Origin: UBA11865 sp963749825
GTDB lineage: Bacteria > Chloroflexota > Anaerolineae > Promineifilales > Promineifilaceae
Direction: 5' to 3'
Assembly: GCA_963749825.1 (NCBI GenBank)
Contig: CAVVOI010000012.1
Coordinates: 248,001-312,000, forward strand
Length of the DNA: 64,000 nt
The notes beneath the pieces are model-generated. The model saw only the letters and a list, made by a program, of their open reading frames with translations. It searched no databases and was not told the origin of the DNA. This document shows positions 27,502-37,063 of the stretch, piece by piece. The translations under genes were made by a program, and so were the position numbers. Position 1 is the stretch's first letter, and the number at the start of each line of letters is the position of its first letter.

Positions 27502-28482
27502 TTATGCACTGGGAAACGTTTCGTCGTCTAGATCATTTTCCCAGTCAAACAGCGAGAAGTCAAAATCACTCTCCACCCAGCTAGCTTGCTCGAGAGCCTC
27601 AATGACCACGTCCTGGATGTCGGCAGCCTCCGGATCTTCGACCAACTCCTCCAATATCCGCATGGCCAACTCCCCACCAATCTCGCCAAGGGCCGTTACT
27701 GCTGCCAACTGAACTTCGACGTCTTCATCCCAAACCAATTCAGCCAGATTGGGTACAAAATCGCTGCCCCCTATCTCACCAGAAGCGCGTGCAGCTTCAA
27801 TCCGCATCTCAGTGGTTGAATTCAGCATTTCATCATTGACAATAGGCAGCCATCGTTTGTCAGCGCTCTTACCCATGGCGTAGATGCTGCTAATCTGCAT
27901 ATCAGGGTCGCCACCATCATAGGCTTCTTCGATTAGCGAAGCGACTCTAGGATAGGACGCAGCGCCAAGAGATTCCAATGCAGCTCTGCGCACAGGCACG
28001 ACGACGTTCTCGTTTTCAACCTGAGCGATTAAGGCTTCGACGATAGGATCGATGCTCGCATATGGGATTTGTTGCCACTCCCCCATCAATACAAAATGAC
28101 CCAGTGTCGCCGCTGCCAATGCTTTGACATCGTTGTCGGGATCATTTTCCATCACCCGAATGATAGGCTCGATTAGCGACAGGCGATCAGTATCCCAAAG
28201 ACCGTCCAATGAAGCCTTCCTAACTTCCGGTTCCGTGTCTCCTAGACAATGGCTGAACACGGAAGAAAAGTCAACTTGAAAGTTTTGTTCGCTGATGTCG
28301 GCCAGGTGCCGGATGATAACCCGTCTTCGCTCCTGTTTGAGCCCAGACCAACTGGAACAAAATTGATCCATATCATCCGGATTCAGATCCGATAGCTGGT
28401 AAAGCATAGGAATCGATACAGGCTCATCACCAGTGAGCGCTTGCATTATCTGGTCAATCGTAAGATCGTATTCGTTTTCCAT
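27502..28482 (-). CDS. HEAT-repeat protein
   Basis: The 326-aa acidic protein is built of HEAT repeats from about residue 65 to 310. Blocks repeat roughly every 31-35 residues (such as VRKASLDGLWDTD, VKALAAATLGHFV, VRRAALESLGAAS, VQLAAVTALGEIG). There is no catalytic motif, signal peptide or membrane helix. It is probably a cytosolic protein-interaction scaffold. The ATG at 28482 has no SD and is only eight bases from the T-run of a terminator on the same strand, so its expression signals are unclear. Confidence 0.85.
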   Translation of the reverse strand: MENEYDLTIDQIMQALTGDEPVSIPMLYQLSDLNPDDMDQFCSSWSGLKQERRRVIIRHLADISEQNFQVDFSSVFSHCLGDTEPEVRKASLDGLWDTDRLSLIEPIIRVMENDPDNDVKALAAATLGHFVLMGEWQQIPYASIDPIVEALIAQVENENVVVPVRRAALESLGAASYPRVASLIEEAYDGGDPDMQISSIYAMGKSADKRWLPIVNDEMLNSTTEMRIEAARASGEIGGSDFVPNLAELVWDEDVEVQLAAVTALGEIGGELAMRILEELVEDPEAADIQDVVIEALEQASWVESDFDFSLFDWENDLDDETFPSA

Positions 28483-28490
28483 AGCATTCT

Positions 28491-28531
28491 AAAAAAAACC
28501 GAGATTAGAGACATGCTCATCATCTCTAATC
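28491..28531 (-). terminator. Rho-independent terminator after the site-2 protease gene
   Basis: Read on the minus strand, GATTAGAGA (28531-28523) and TCTCTAATC (28511-28503) form a perfect 9-bp stem. It is followed within four bases by eight T residues (28498-28491). It terminates the rseP transcript just before the HEAT gene's ATG. Confidence 0.85.
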
Positions 28532-28582
28532 CCTGCCGGAATTAATACTATTATAGATCAAAAAAGATCTGATTTATAGGAT

Positions 28583-29656
28583 CTAAAATGGGATAATCGG
28601 GTTGACGATATCCTGAATAATGATGAGGACCATTAATCCCAGTAATACGAGCATTCCTACCAAATGAACCATGCCCTCACGTTCTGGTTCAATCCGTCTT
28701 CCCCGAATACCCTCAAGCAACACAAAGGTGATCCGTCCGCCATCTAAAGCTGGGATGGGTAACAAATTTGTGAAGCCCAGAGCCACGCTAATAACGGCGG
28801 CAAACCATAGAATTGGGAACCAATCTCGCTGGGTAGCCGTTTCCTCGGCCGCCCGGCCGGCTAGTTGGCTAATCCCAACCACGCTGATTGGCCTGGCCTC
28901 GCTGGCCGAGATTTGACCCCGGATGAGCATGAGTGGGGCTCTTAAAGTGCTGAGAACAACATCAGATACGGTCTGGCCAGCCATTTTTAACGAACCAACG
29001 GCATTTCTTGGATCCTTTTCACCTGTTGCCCGATCTGATATCCGGATGCCTGTTGGTCCTTCCTGTCCATCGATATACTCTCCTGGTTTGCGGGGAGTGA
29101 CGGACAAGTTTATTTCTTCTTCACCTCGTAAAACGACTAGGCTGATTGGCTTGCCGGCTGACTCATAGACCGCATCTCTGACGACTTCAGTGCTATCAGC
29201 AGGTACGTTATTAACTTCCAAGATGATGTCTCCGGTCATTAATCCAGCGACCATTGCCGGAGAGCCATCCACGATTTCGTCAACGGTCGGCCGGTAACGG
29301 GGCGGACCAAGCATGAAAGCAATCCAAAGGAGAAAAATTGCGAACATGAAGTTAGCGCCAGAGCCAGCTGAAAGAGTAAAAAGGCGAGCTTTCTTTGATG
29401 CGGCCGCTAATCCTCCGGGGACCGATGGATCATCTTCGCCGGCTGGTCGCACAAAGCCTCCGACCGGAATCCAATTGAGTGAATACAGCGTATCACCGCG
29501 TTTGAAAAGTTTCACTGCCCGCGGAGGGAAACCCAGACCAAACTCATCAACTCGAATACCCGATAATCGAGCAGCCACAAAGTGACCTAGCTCATGAATT
29601 AATATTATGGGCGTTAATACTAGAATGAACGCCCCAATTGTCCACCAAATCGACAT
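28583..29656 (-). CDS. rseP: Site-2 protease family zinc metalloprotease (RseP/RasP-like)
   Basis: The 357-aa membrane protein has the M50 zinc motif HELGHF in its first helix, one PDZ domain (about 125-205, GLMTGDIILEVNNVPA), and a later helix with LLPIPALDGGR, whose DG contributes the third ligand. It cuts transmembrane segments, typically of anti-sigma factors or signal-peptide remnants. One PDZ instead of two matches the shorter Gram-positive-type RasP form. It is followed by a terminator and preceded by a 176-nt gap with no gene. Confidence 0.94.
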   Translation of the reverse strand: MSIWWTIGAFILVLTPIILIHELGHFVAARLSGIRVDEFGLGFPPRAVKLFKRGDTLYSLNWIPVGGFVRPAGEDDPSVPGGLAAASKKARLFTLSAGSGANFMFAIFLLWIAFMLGPPRYRPTVDEIVDGSPAMVAGLMTGDIILEVNNVPADSTEVVRDAVYESAGKPISLVVLRGEEEINLSVTPRKPGEYIDGQEGPTGIRISDRATGEKDPRNAVGSLKMAGQTVSDVVLSTLRAPLMLIRGQISASEARPISVVGISQLAGRAAEETATQRDWFPILWFAAVISVALGFTNLLPIPALDGGRITFVLLEGIRGRRIEPEREGMVHLVGMLVLLGLMVLIIIQDIVNPIIPF

Positions 29657-29832
29657 ATATGTAACCGGTCCTGGTTGTGTATGAGTCCAGGCTTACCTCA
29701 AACGACCCATATTCACCAAATAATTACGGCTAAACAAAATCCTGACGCATTATACGTCTTCGGTCAACGGAATCGCAACCCCCTCTAAGTAACGCTAACA
29801 CCTTTCTAACGCGCTCTACCAGCGAGCCATTA

Positions 29833-30982
29833 TTATGACCGAACCAACATCAACTCACTTGGGTTGAGTCTAACCGTTAACATGGTCTGGTCTGTCGGTA
29901 AGATTACACTGGTATCGAAGGCAAACTTGAGGATTACCGGCCCCACTGCCGATGGCACGCTGAGGGTCAAGATACGGTGCCGGCCTCTAAAAGATATATT
30001 TTCCAGCTTGCCTTGAATGGTATTCAGCCTGTCGCCCCGATGAAGCTCGATATTGCCGGCTTCTGGCCGGATTAACAATTGGATATCATCAGCTTCCAAG
30101 AGCTGGTGTTGATCAAGATAAAAATCACCTATGGGCGTTCGGACTGATAGGGGATCTCGCCCTACGATCTTGGCCTCCACAAGATTGTCCATACCCAAGA
30201 ACCTGGCGACAAATGCATTTTGTGGCCGATGATATAGGTCATAAGGAATGCCCTGTTGCTCAATTCGGCCGGCATTCATCACTAAGACACGATCGGCAAT
30301 TGCAAATGCTTCTTCTTGATCATGCGTAACATATATGGAGGTCATGCTTGGTTGCTGTTGTCTGTCATCATTAGCTGAACCTGGTTGGTCCACATCTCAA
30401 ATTGGTAGATACACCATCCGGCAAACTTGGTCCACCGGCCGACTTCAGAATTATCCTTAGTTCACCCATCAATCGTTCGCGAAGAGCCCGATCTAAGGAT
30501 CCCAAGGGTTCGTCGAGCAGTAATAGCCGGGGAGAAGGCGCAAGAGAACGAGCCAAGGCCACCCGCTGTTGCTCACCACCAGACAACTCGTACACATGCC
30601 TCTGTTCAAAACCGGCAAGGCCGACAAGCTGTAAGACGGAAGCAACCCGTACCTCCTGCAATGATTGGTCCCAATTTAACATCCGCAGGCCAAAGGCGAC
30701 ATTTTCGGCGACTTTTTTGTGGGGGAATAGCGCGAAATCCTGAAAAACCATGCCAAATCCTCGTTTGTGAACAGGGATTTTTGCAAGATTCTGGCCGTCG
30801 AGGGATAGGTCGCCAGCATCGGCCGATTCTAGGCCGGCGATGATCCTCAGCAGTGTTGTCTTACCACAGCCACTCGGTCCTAACAGAACGACAATCTCGC
30901 CCCTGGCAACACTTAGCGACACACCGCGAAGAACAGATTGCCCCTCAAATGATTTTGCGATGTCCTTGGCTTCAAGCAACAT
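29833..30982 (-). pseudogene. ABC transporter ATPase (Fe3+/thiamine/polyamine type) broken by a +1 frameshift
   Basis: The upstream frame (start ATG 30982) encodes Walker A GPSGCGKTT, signature LSGGEQQR, Walker B LLLLDEPLGSLD and stops at 30371. The downstream frame continues with the switch region YVTHDQEEAFAIADRV, a C-terminal TOBE-like domain and stop at 29833. The two halves match one protein. Between KSAG and MTSIYVTHD there are 88 extra nucleotides (29 codons plus one base). The family has almost none there, so a small insertion includes a one-base excess. The shift must fall within about 30371-30397, between a TGA in one frame and a TAA in the other. The GTGGACCAA motif occurs twice, 42 nt apart, at this spot. 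It pairs with the permease upstream; no substrate-binding protein gene is seen. Confidence 0.82.
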
Positions 30983-30998
30983 TATCAATATGGCCTCG

Positions 30999-32648
30999 CT
31001 AGAATTCACCAATATCGGCAAAGCGAAAGCGCTCGATAGCGATGAAACCTGCAGCGCAGACTACCATTAAAATCGTACTCATAGCCAGAGCCTGGCCAAA
31101 GTTTAGAGCGCCGGGTTGGCTCAAGTATCGCTGTATGGCGATTGGCAAAGTCAGGTAACCACTGTTAGGCCGGACGATGAAACTGGTCGCTCCAAATTCA
31201 CCCATGCTAACAGTGAAGGCAAATACGGCCGCGACCAATAAGGCGCGACCCATAATCGGTAGATCGATCTCTCGCCAGACACGAAGCGGCGAAGCGCCAG
31301 AGATTGAAGCCGCTTCTCGAAGACTAGGGCGGATTCCTTGCAAGACCGGGAGTAGACTGCGGACCACGAACGGTAAGGCTACTAGTGTATGGGCAAATAA
31401 CACCAACCAGGCCGACGTGCGTAGCCTATCCATTGTTAGAATGTAGCCAAAACCTAATGTCACGGCCGAGACGCCAAGCGGCAGCATAAATACCGGATCG
31501 AGCCATCGTCGCCAACGAGATGGCCGGGTTAGAAGTTGGGCGCTGATCGAACCTAGCACACCTGCCAAGAGCATGGTCAAAAGAGCATAGCCAATAGAAT
31601 TTCTAATAGCCGTTAACGGCGGGACAAAGATGATGCTTCCACGCCGTGTTTCCGGCAAGGCTTGATAGTATGCTGTCGTGAACTGGCCCTGACGATCCGT
31701 AAATGAACCGGCGATCAGAGCCAATAAAGGGCTCAACATGAACAAGGAGATACCCATTACCATCGCCCAGATAAGCAGCCTTTCTACTCTTGTTTTTGCC
31801 TGCTTCAAATTGGATTTTTGCGCTCGGAAGTCTAAGGGTACGACGTAACGCCTCTGCCAATAAGCGTATAATGACATCAAGGCGAAGGTAAAAATGATTT
31901 GAAGTAAGGAGAGAATCGCGGCGATATCAGGGTTGAGAAAAGTCACATACTGGCGGTAGATCTCGGTCTCAACTGTGCTAAACGAGGGGCCGCCCAACAG
32001 CAATATTACGCCAAAACTGGTGAAGGTGAAAAGAAAAATAAGGATTGAAGCGCTGGTGACGGCCGGTCGTAGCAAGGGCAAAGTAACTTCAAAGAACGCT
32101 CTCCTAGGTGACGCACCGGAGACCCTTGCGGCTTCGGTAATTCTCGGATTGAGATTTGCCCAGAATCCACCAACCAACCTGATTACAACCGCTAGATTGT
32201 AATAGATATGGGCGAGAAGAATGGCAGCAAGAGTCTGCTCAAATCGGATAGGAGCCTGTCCCAAGTCGAAAAGCGAAATCAGGACATCGTTGAGAGGTCC
32301 GCTTGCGCCGAAAAGTGCCCGGAAAGCTGCAGCGACGACGACGGTCGGAAGTACGAACGGAACTGTAACCAAGGCCCGCAAGAGACTTCGGCCCCGGAAA
32401 TCATATCTAGCAAATAGGTAGGCAACCGGCATGCCAATTAACAAAGTCAGGATAGTTGAAAGAGCTGCCTGCCAGAAAGTGAACCAGAGAGTGTTCAAGT
32501 AATAAGGTTTGCTAATAATCTCCCTGATTGCTTCCAGGGTGACGCTTAGTCCAATGATGTTACCGAGAGGATAAAAAAAGAAGTAGAGTAAAAATAGGAT
32601 CGGTATCAGATAAATTAAGGTCCGTAGTAGCAGGTAGATTCTTGCCAT
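30999..32648 (-). CDS. ABC transporter permease with two fused BPD domains (iron/thiamine type)
   Basis: The 549-aa protein is a fusion of two permease domains with about twelve helices. Each has an EAA loop for ATPase contact: EAARVSGASPRRAFFEVTLP and EAASISGASPLRVWREIDLP. This fused layout is seen in FbpB (ferric iron) and ThiP (thiamine) importers. The substrate cannot be decided because no binding-protein gene lies in the neighbourhood. No TPP-riboswitch pattern was noticed upstream. The ATPase gene follows 16 nt downstream but is frameshifted, so the importer may be inactive unless another ATPase substitutes. Confidence 0.88.
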   Translation of the reverse strand: MARIYLLLRTLIYLIPILFLLYFFFYPLGNIIGLSVTLEAIREIISKPYYLNTLWFTFWQAALSTILTLLIGMPVAYLFARYDFRGRSLLRALVTVPFVLPTVVVAAAFRALFGASGPLNDVLISLFDLGQAPIRFEQTLAAILLAHIYYNLAVVIRLVGGFWANLNPRITEAARVSGASPRRAFFEVTLPLLRPAVTSASILIFLFTFTSFGVILLLGGPSFSTVETEIYRQYVTFLNPDIAAILSLLQIIFTFALMSLYAYWQRRYVVPLDFRAQKSNLKQAKTRVERLLIWAMVMGISLFMLSPLLALIAGSFTDRQGQFTTAYYQALPETRRGSIIFVPPLTAIRNSIGYALLTMLLAGVLGSISAQLLTRPSRWRRWLDPVFMLPLGVSAVTLGFGYILTMDRLRTSAWLVLFAHTLVALPFVVRSLLPVLQGIRPSLREAASISGASPLRVWREIDLPIMGRALLVAAVFAFTVSMGEFGATSFIVRPNSGYLTLPIAIQRYLSQPGALNFGQALAMSTILMVVCAAGFIAIERFRFADIGEF

Positions 32649-33087
32649 TTATGATTTTGCCAGGGTTCATTCCTACCTAAATACGAGTATTCGTCCTCTA
32701 CAGGCCCAATATCAAGGTAAGTGAGATTATCGCCGGCTACCTCACGACCATTATGTTACAGGTGATCGTTCATTCACTCTGGTAGCGACCTGGTCGACAA
32801 ATAGTCGTTACCAGCAAATATGTACCTGGTAAACGGCACAAAAGATCGCCTAAAATGAATTACCGTTTGGTGACTAATGAAACCAATTATAAGCGGAAGA
32901 ATAATGAACAGCTATATGGCACAGGATCGAGGCTTCTCGATTTTGTTATGTCGCTCGCTGTTTAGCAGAACTGTGAAGCAAACCGCTGGCAATTCTTCAC
33001 GAATGAGGTTTGTCAGTGGCGGTTTGTATCTAGGTAATTGCGCACGGGGATTTACACATCTTTCCACTAAGTTTTGTTCAATCGTAC
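32649..33087. other. 439-bp intergenic region, no gene seen
   Basis: No reading frame with family-like sequence, tRNA, or clear terminator was found. An imperfect inverted repeat (GTTACCAG near 32807 and CTGGTAAAC near 32826) is present. The region should contain the promoter of the ABC permease and the 3' end of the exporter operon. Confidence 0.5.
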
Positions 33088-35097
33088 TTAATCCCCAGGT
33101 ACGAAAAAGGTGTCATCAACAATCGATTCTTCGTCTTCACTTATCTCGGTCTCGCGCCGGAATTGGCTCACATAGAGATCGTAATAAAAACCTTTGGCAG
33201 CCAACAGACTTTCATGATTTCCTTGTTCGACGATCACACCCTGATCTAGAACGATTACCTGATCAGCATTCCGGATGGTGCTCAACCGGTGGGCAATGAC
33301 AAAACTCGTTCTGCCAGAGAGTAATTCATCTAGTGCGTGTTGAATTCTTCGCTCAGTTCTCGTATCAACGCTGCTAGTTGCTTCATCTAGGATTAGAATT
33401 CGAGGATCGATTAGAGCGACCCTGGCTATTGCCAATAATTGTCTCTGACCATGACTCAGTCCGGCCCCACGCTCGCCCAGAACTGTCTCATATCCATCTT
33501 CTAGTTTCTGGATAAACTCATCAGCATGAGCCAACTTGGCCGCTGCGAAGACATCCTCATCCTTCGCTTGCGGGCGGCCATAGCGAATATTGTTCATAAC
33601 AGTATCGCTGAATAAGAATGTGTCTTGTAAGACTATTCCAATTTGACTACGAATGCTGCGCATGTTTACATCGCGGATGTCATGGCCATCAATAATCACC
33701 CTTCCCGCGGAGACGTCCCAAAACCTGGGCAGCAACTTGATTATTGTCGATTTACCTGCTCCAGTTGGTCCAACGATGGCGACCGTTTGACCTGGCTTGG
33801 CCTCAATATCGATACCTCGCAAGACTGGATCGTCTAGATTATACTCAGCCCAGACGTTCTCAAATACAACCGATCCTTGAACCACAGGAAGATCGATGGC
33901 ATCTTCTTTATCGACGATCTCTGGTACTTCGTCCATTAGGTCAAAGATACGCTCAGCCCCTGCCACTGCACTTTGAAGATTAGTCCATAAGACGGAGATT
34001 TGTTGCACCGGCCGGTTAAATTGTTGGCTATAGCCTATAAAGGTTATGATCAAGCCCACTGATATTGTCGCTCCCAATAACCCTTGCCCGTACAACAAGG
34101 CCAAACCACCAACGACGGCCACAACAGCCAGGCTCACATAGCTTAGCGCTTCTAAGGTAGGTCCTAGAGCGCTTGAGTAAGCTTGCGCCCTGATATTCGC
34201 ATCCCGATTTGCCGCGTTACTGACCCGGAACTGTTCAATATTTTCATCTTCACGACTGAAAGCCTGTACCTCACGAACCGCTGCGATATTTTCCTGTAGA
34301 TCGGCATTAACCGATCCAATCTCAACCCGGGCCTTTCGAAAGGCTTTGCGCGCCTGGTTTGAAAACCAACGCGTAGCAATAAACATCAAGGGCAGAGTAA
34401 CAAGACTTATAAGTGCATAGGGTACGCTCATCCGAAACATCACCACGACTATCCAGATGATGAGTAAACCACCTTGCATTACGCTAACGAGACCGAAACC
34501 GATTACCTGTTGAATCGTATCAACGTCATTGGTAACCCTGCTCATGACATCGCCTGCTTCACGTTGGTTGAAGAAACCGAGGCTGAGCTTATGGATGTGC
34601 TGGAAGATATCAGCTCGTAGATCGCGTAATACCCGGAAGCCAGCCCAACTCATCAGATAGAATTGCACGCCAGCCAATAGCGAGCTGCCCACGAACAAGC
34701 CGACGATGACTAATACTAATGTGCCCAAACCAGAAATGGTTTCCTCAGTGGATGCAAATGAATCGGGATCTGTAAACCAGCAATTGCCAAAGGCTTCACT
34801 TTGAACGGAGGTTTCGTCGCCGGGGAGATTTTGGATGAGGGCGCCGCTGGGCGCAGAACCGGATGATGCATCACCGAATTCGGTAGCAGCAAATGGGCCT
34901 AGGTAACAGTCAACCGCCTGTCCTGTTAAGTCGGGAATTAGCACTTGCATATAGGTTCCAGCCACGATAGCTACTACGACTAAGACAAGCGCTAAAGCAT
35001 AGTGACGAAAGTATCGCCATAAGCGCAGGAGCGTCCTCTTGACGCTGCGGGCTTTACTCGTCTCTACACCTAATATGCGTTCGTTTTGATTGAACAT
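33088..35097 (-). CDS. ABC exporter half-transporter with the catalytic Walker site
   Basis: The 669-aa protein fuses a six-helix exporter domain to an ATPase. Walker A is GPTGAGKST, Walker B ILILDEATSSVD keeps the catalytic Glu, and the switch His is present (VIAHRLST). Its signature motif is degenerate (LSHGQ instead of LSGGQ). Between helices 1 and 2 it has an unusual extracellular insertion of about 70 residues (around 60-130, with two Cys). It forms a heterodimer with the product of the gene 37 nt upstream, whose defects are complementary. Substrate unknown: lipids, drugs or peptides are typical. Confidence 0.92.
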   Translation of the reverse strand: MFNQNERILGVETSKARSVKRTLLRLWRYFRHYALALVLVVVAIVAGTYMQVLIPDLTGQAVDCYLGPFAATEFGDASSGSAPSGALIQNLPGDETSVQSEAFGNCWFTDPDSFASTEETISGLGTLVLVIVGLFVGSSLLAGVQFYLMSWAGFRVLRDLRADIFQHIHKLSLGFFNQREAGDVMSRVTNDVDTIQQVIGFGLVSVMQGGLLIIWIVVVMFRMSVPYALISLVTLPLMFIATRWFSNQARKAFRKARVEIGSVNADLQENIAAVREVQAFSREDENIEQFRVSNAANRDANIRAQAYSSALGPTLEALSYVSLAVVAVVGGLALLYGQGLLGATISVGLIITFIGYSQQFNRPVQQISVLWTNLQSAVAGAERIFDLMDEVPEIVDKEDAIDLPVVQGSVVFENVWAEYNLDDPVLRGIDIEAKPGQTVAIVGPTGAGKSTIIKLLPRFWDVSAGRVIIDGHDIRDVNMRSIRSQIGIVLQDTFLFSDTVMNNIRYGRPQAKDEDVFAAAKLAHADEFIQKLEDGYETVLGERGAGLSHGQRQLLAIARVALIDPRILILDEATSSVDTRTERRIQHALDELLSGRTSFVIAHRLSTIRNADQVIVLDQGVIVEQGNHESLLAAKGFYYDLYVSQFRRETEISEDEESIVDDTFFVPGD

Positions 35098-35134
35098 CGT
35101 TTTCGAATCCTATATATTTTTTATAGCCTTTAAC

Positions 35135-37033
35135 CTAGGCAGCCACTTTTACATCATCCGCCAATTGTGAATGGTAGATATCGGCGTAAAGTGGGCTATC
35201 TTCCATCAGCTCTTCATGTGTTCCACTACCGGAAATACGGCCTTTATCCAAGATCAATATCTGATCCGCATTAAGTACCGTGCTTATTCGTTGGGCGATG
35301 ACAAAACTTGTCCGGCCGTCCATCAATTTATCGAGGGCCTTCTGAATTTGGTATTCTGTCGTGAGATCTACCGAACTAGTTGAGTCATCTAGGATAAGGA
35401 TATGCGGATCTAACAAAAGCGCCCGGGCGATAGCAATTCGCTGTTTTTGCCCTCCACTTAAAGTTGAACCTCGTTCGCCAACCTTGGTGTCATACCCTTC
35501 AGGAAACTCCACGATGAAATCATGGGCCGCAGCCGCTTGGGCAGCCTGAACGATATCCTCATCGGAAGCATCGGGCCGGCCATAGGCAATATTTTCCGCG
35601 ATCGTGCCTGAAAATAGAGTCGTTTCTTGCAAAACGATGCCGATTCTTTGCCGCAAACTTTCGATGGTCACGTCTCGCACGTTGTAGCCATCTAGCAGAA
35701 TCTGTCCTTCGCTCACGTCGTAAAACCGGGGAATGAGGTTGATAATGGTCGTTTTACCGCTGCCTGTCGAGCCTAAGAGGGCGACTGTCTGGCCTGGTTC
35801 GGCCACGAAGCTGATGTTATCTAGTACCGGTTCAGTGCTGTCGAAGTAGCGAAAAGTCACCTTGTTAAATTCCACCCGACCGGTAATTTCGCCCAACTCG
35901 GCGGCGTCAGGCTTGTTTTCGACATCATTTCGAGCATCGATAATTTCAAATATCCGATCCGAGCTGGCAGATGCCTGGGCCATGAGAGAGATGATAAAAC
36001 CGAGCTGACCCATTGGTATGAAGACGTAGATGAGATAGAGGCTAAATTTTTGCCATTCGCCCAATGTCAGGCTGCCATTGATGATTTCGACGCCGCCGAA
36101 ATATAAGATAGCCGCCTGGCCCAGGTTAGCTATCAGAAATATAAACGGGAATAGGAAGGAAAATGTGCGACTGATTCTCATTCGCTGATCTAGTAAGTGA
36201 TCAATACTTGCTTTAAATCGAACATCTTCGGCAGGTTCTGTAGCAAAAGCTTTTACCACTTGCAGCCCAGCCAAATTCTCCTGCAGTATAGTATTTACTC
36301 GACCGAGACGCTGTTGGGCTTCGCGAAACAAGGGTTGGGCCATTCGACCAAAGAGCATGAAAATGACCAGCGCTATAGGCAAGATGGGCAGGATAAATAG
36401 CGTAAGCTTTAGGTTAGTAGCTAACAGGATTATCAGCGTTCCGGTCAACAGCAGGAACGATTGCAGAGCCATCAACAACCCTTGACCTAAGAACAACCGC
36501 AATCGCTCGACATCATCGGTCGCCCGTATCATCAGGTTGCCCGTGCGATTGCGATCATGGTAGCTAAAGCTCAAACGCTGGATCTTGGCGAAGATATCAT
36601 TGCGTAAGTCGAAGGCAATATTTTGTGACAGCATTTGTGAAGCATAGGTTTGGCTAAAAGAGAAGAATCCCCTAGCAATGGCAAACACCACAATCGTCAA
36701 CCCGGCCATGACCAGTGCTCTCGGAGCATTTTCTAAATCGATCACCATCGTTTTCAGATCCAGACCGAGCCTTTGGGCGGCAAATTCTTGAACATCTGGT
36801 GAAAGGTTGAGCATGGCTTTGTTCCCAACGTTATTCACAATGGTATCGATCATGCCTTGCACAAGTTGGGGTACAGCCAGTTGGGCCAGAGTAGCAACTA
36901 ACATGGCTGCCACGGCCGCGGCCGTTACCTTCGGATACTGGCCGACATAGCGAACGGATCGCCCAAGGGTTGACTTTCCCCGGCTCTCTTTGGATTTCTT
37001 GTCGAATCCTTTTCGTTCTCTGGTCAATTGCAT
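35135..37033 (-). CDS. ABC exporter half-transporter with the degenerate Walker site
   Basis: The 632-aa partner has a normal signature LSGGQKQR but a degenerate hydrolysis site. Walker B reads ILILDDSTSSVD with Asp for the catalytic Glu, and the switch position is Gln (VIAQRIST) instead of His. Together with LSHGQ in the other half this gives one dead and one active ATP site, the arrangement known from TM287/288, BmrCD and LmrCD. The gene follows marR by 30 nt (corrected frame) and is expected to share its promoter. Confidence 0.92.
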   Translation of the reverse strand: MQLTRERKGFDKKSKESRGKSTLGRSVRYVGQYPKVTAAAVAAMLVATLAQLAVPQLVQGMIDTIVNNVGNKAMLNLSPDVQEFAAQRLGLDLKTMVIDLENAPRALVMAGLTIVVFAIARGFFSFSQTYASQMLSQNIAFDLRNDIFAKIQRLSFSYHDRNRTGNLMIRATDDVERLRLFLGQGLLMALQSFLLLTGTLIILLATNLKLTLFILPILPIALVIFMLFGRMAQPLFREAQQRLGRVNTILQENLAGLQVVKAFATEPAEDVRFKASIDHLLDQRMRISRTFSFLFPFIFLIANLGQAAILYFGGVEIINGSLTLGEWQKFSLYLIYVFIPMGQLGFIISLMAQASASSDRIFEIIDARNDVENKPDAAELGEITGRVEFNKVTFRYFDSTEPVLDNISFVAEPGQTVALLGSTGSGKTTIINLIPRFYDVSEGQILLDGYNVRDVTIESLRQRIGIVLQETTLFSGTIAENIAYGRPDASDEDIVQAAQAAAAHDFIVEFPEGYDTKVGERGSTLSGGQKQRIAIARALLLDPHILILDDSTSSVDLTTEYQIQKALDKLMDGRTSFVIAQRISTVLNADQILILDKGRISGSGTHEELMEDSPLYADIYHSQLADDVKVAA

Positions 37034-37063
37034 CTAGTACTCCTTCACTTAAAGAAGGTTAAG

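Noticed and set aside
32649..33087. Possible TPP riboswitch before the permease
   Set aside because: The CUGAGA and CCUGAUC-type core elements were not seen on the minus strand.
32877..33299. A 140-codon plus-strand frame reaching into the ABC exporter gene
   Set aside because: It overlaps the conserved end of the ABC exporter in antisense, has no SD and no family-like sequence.
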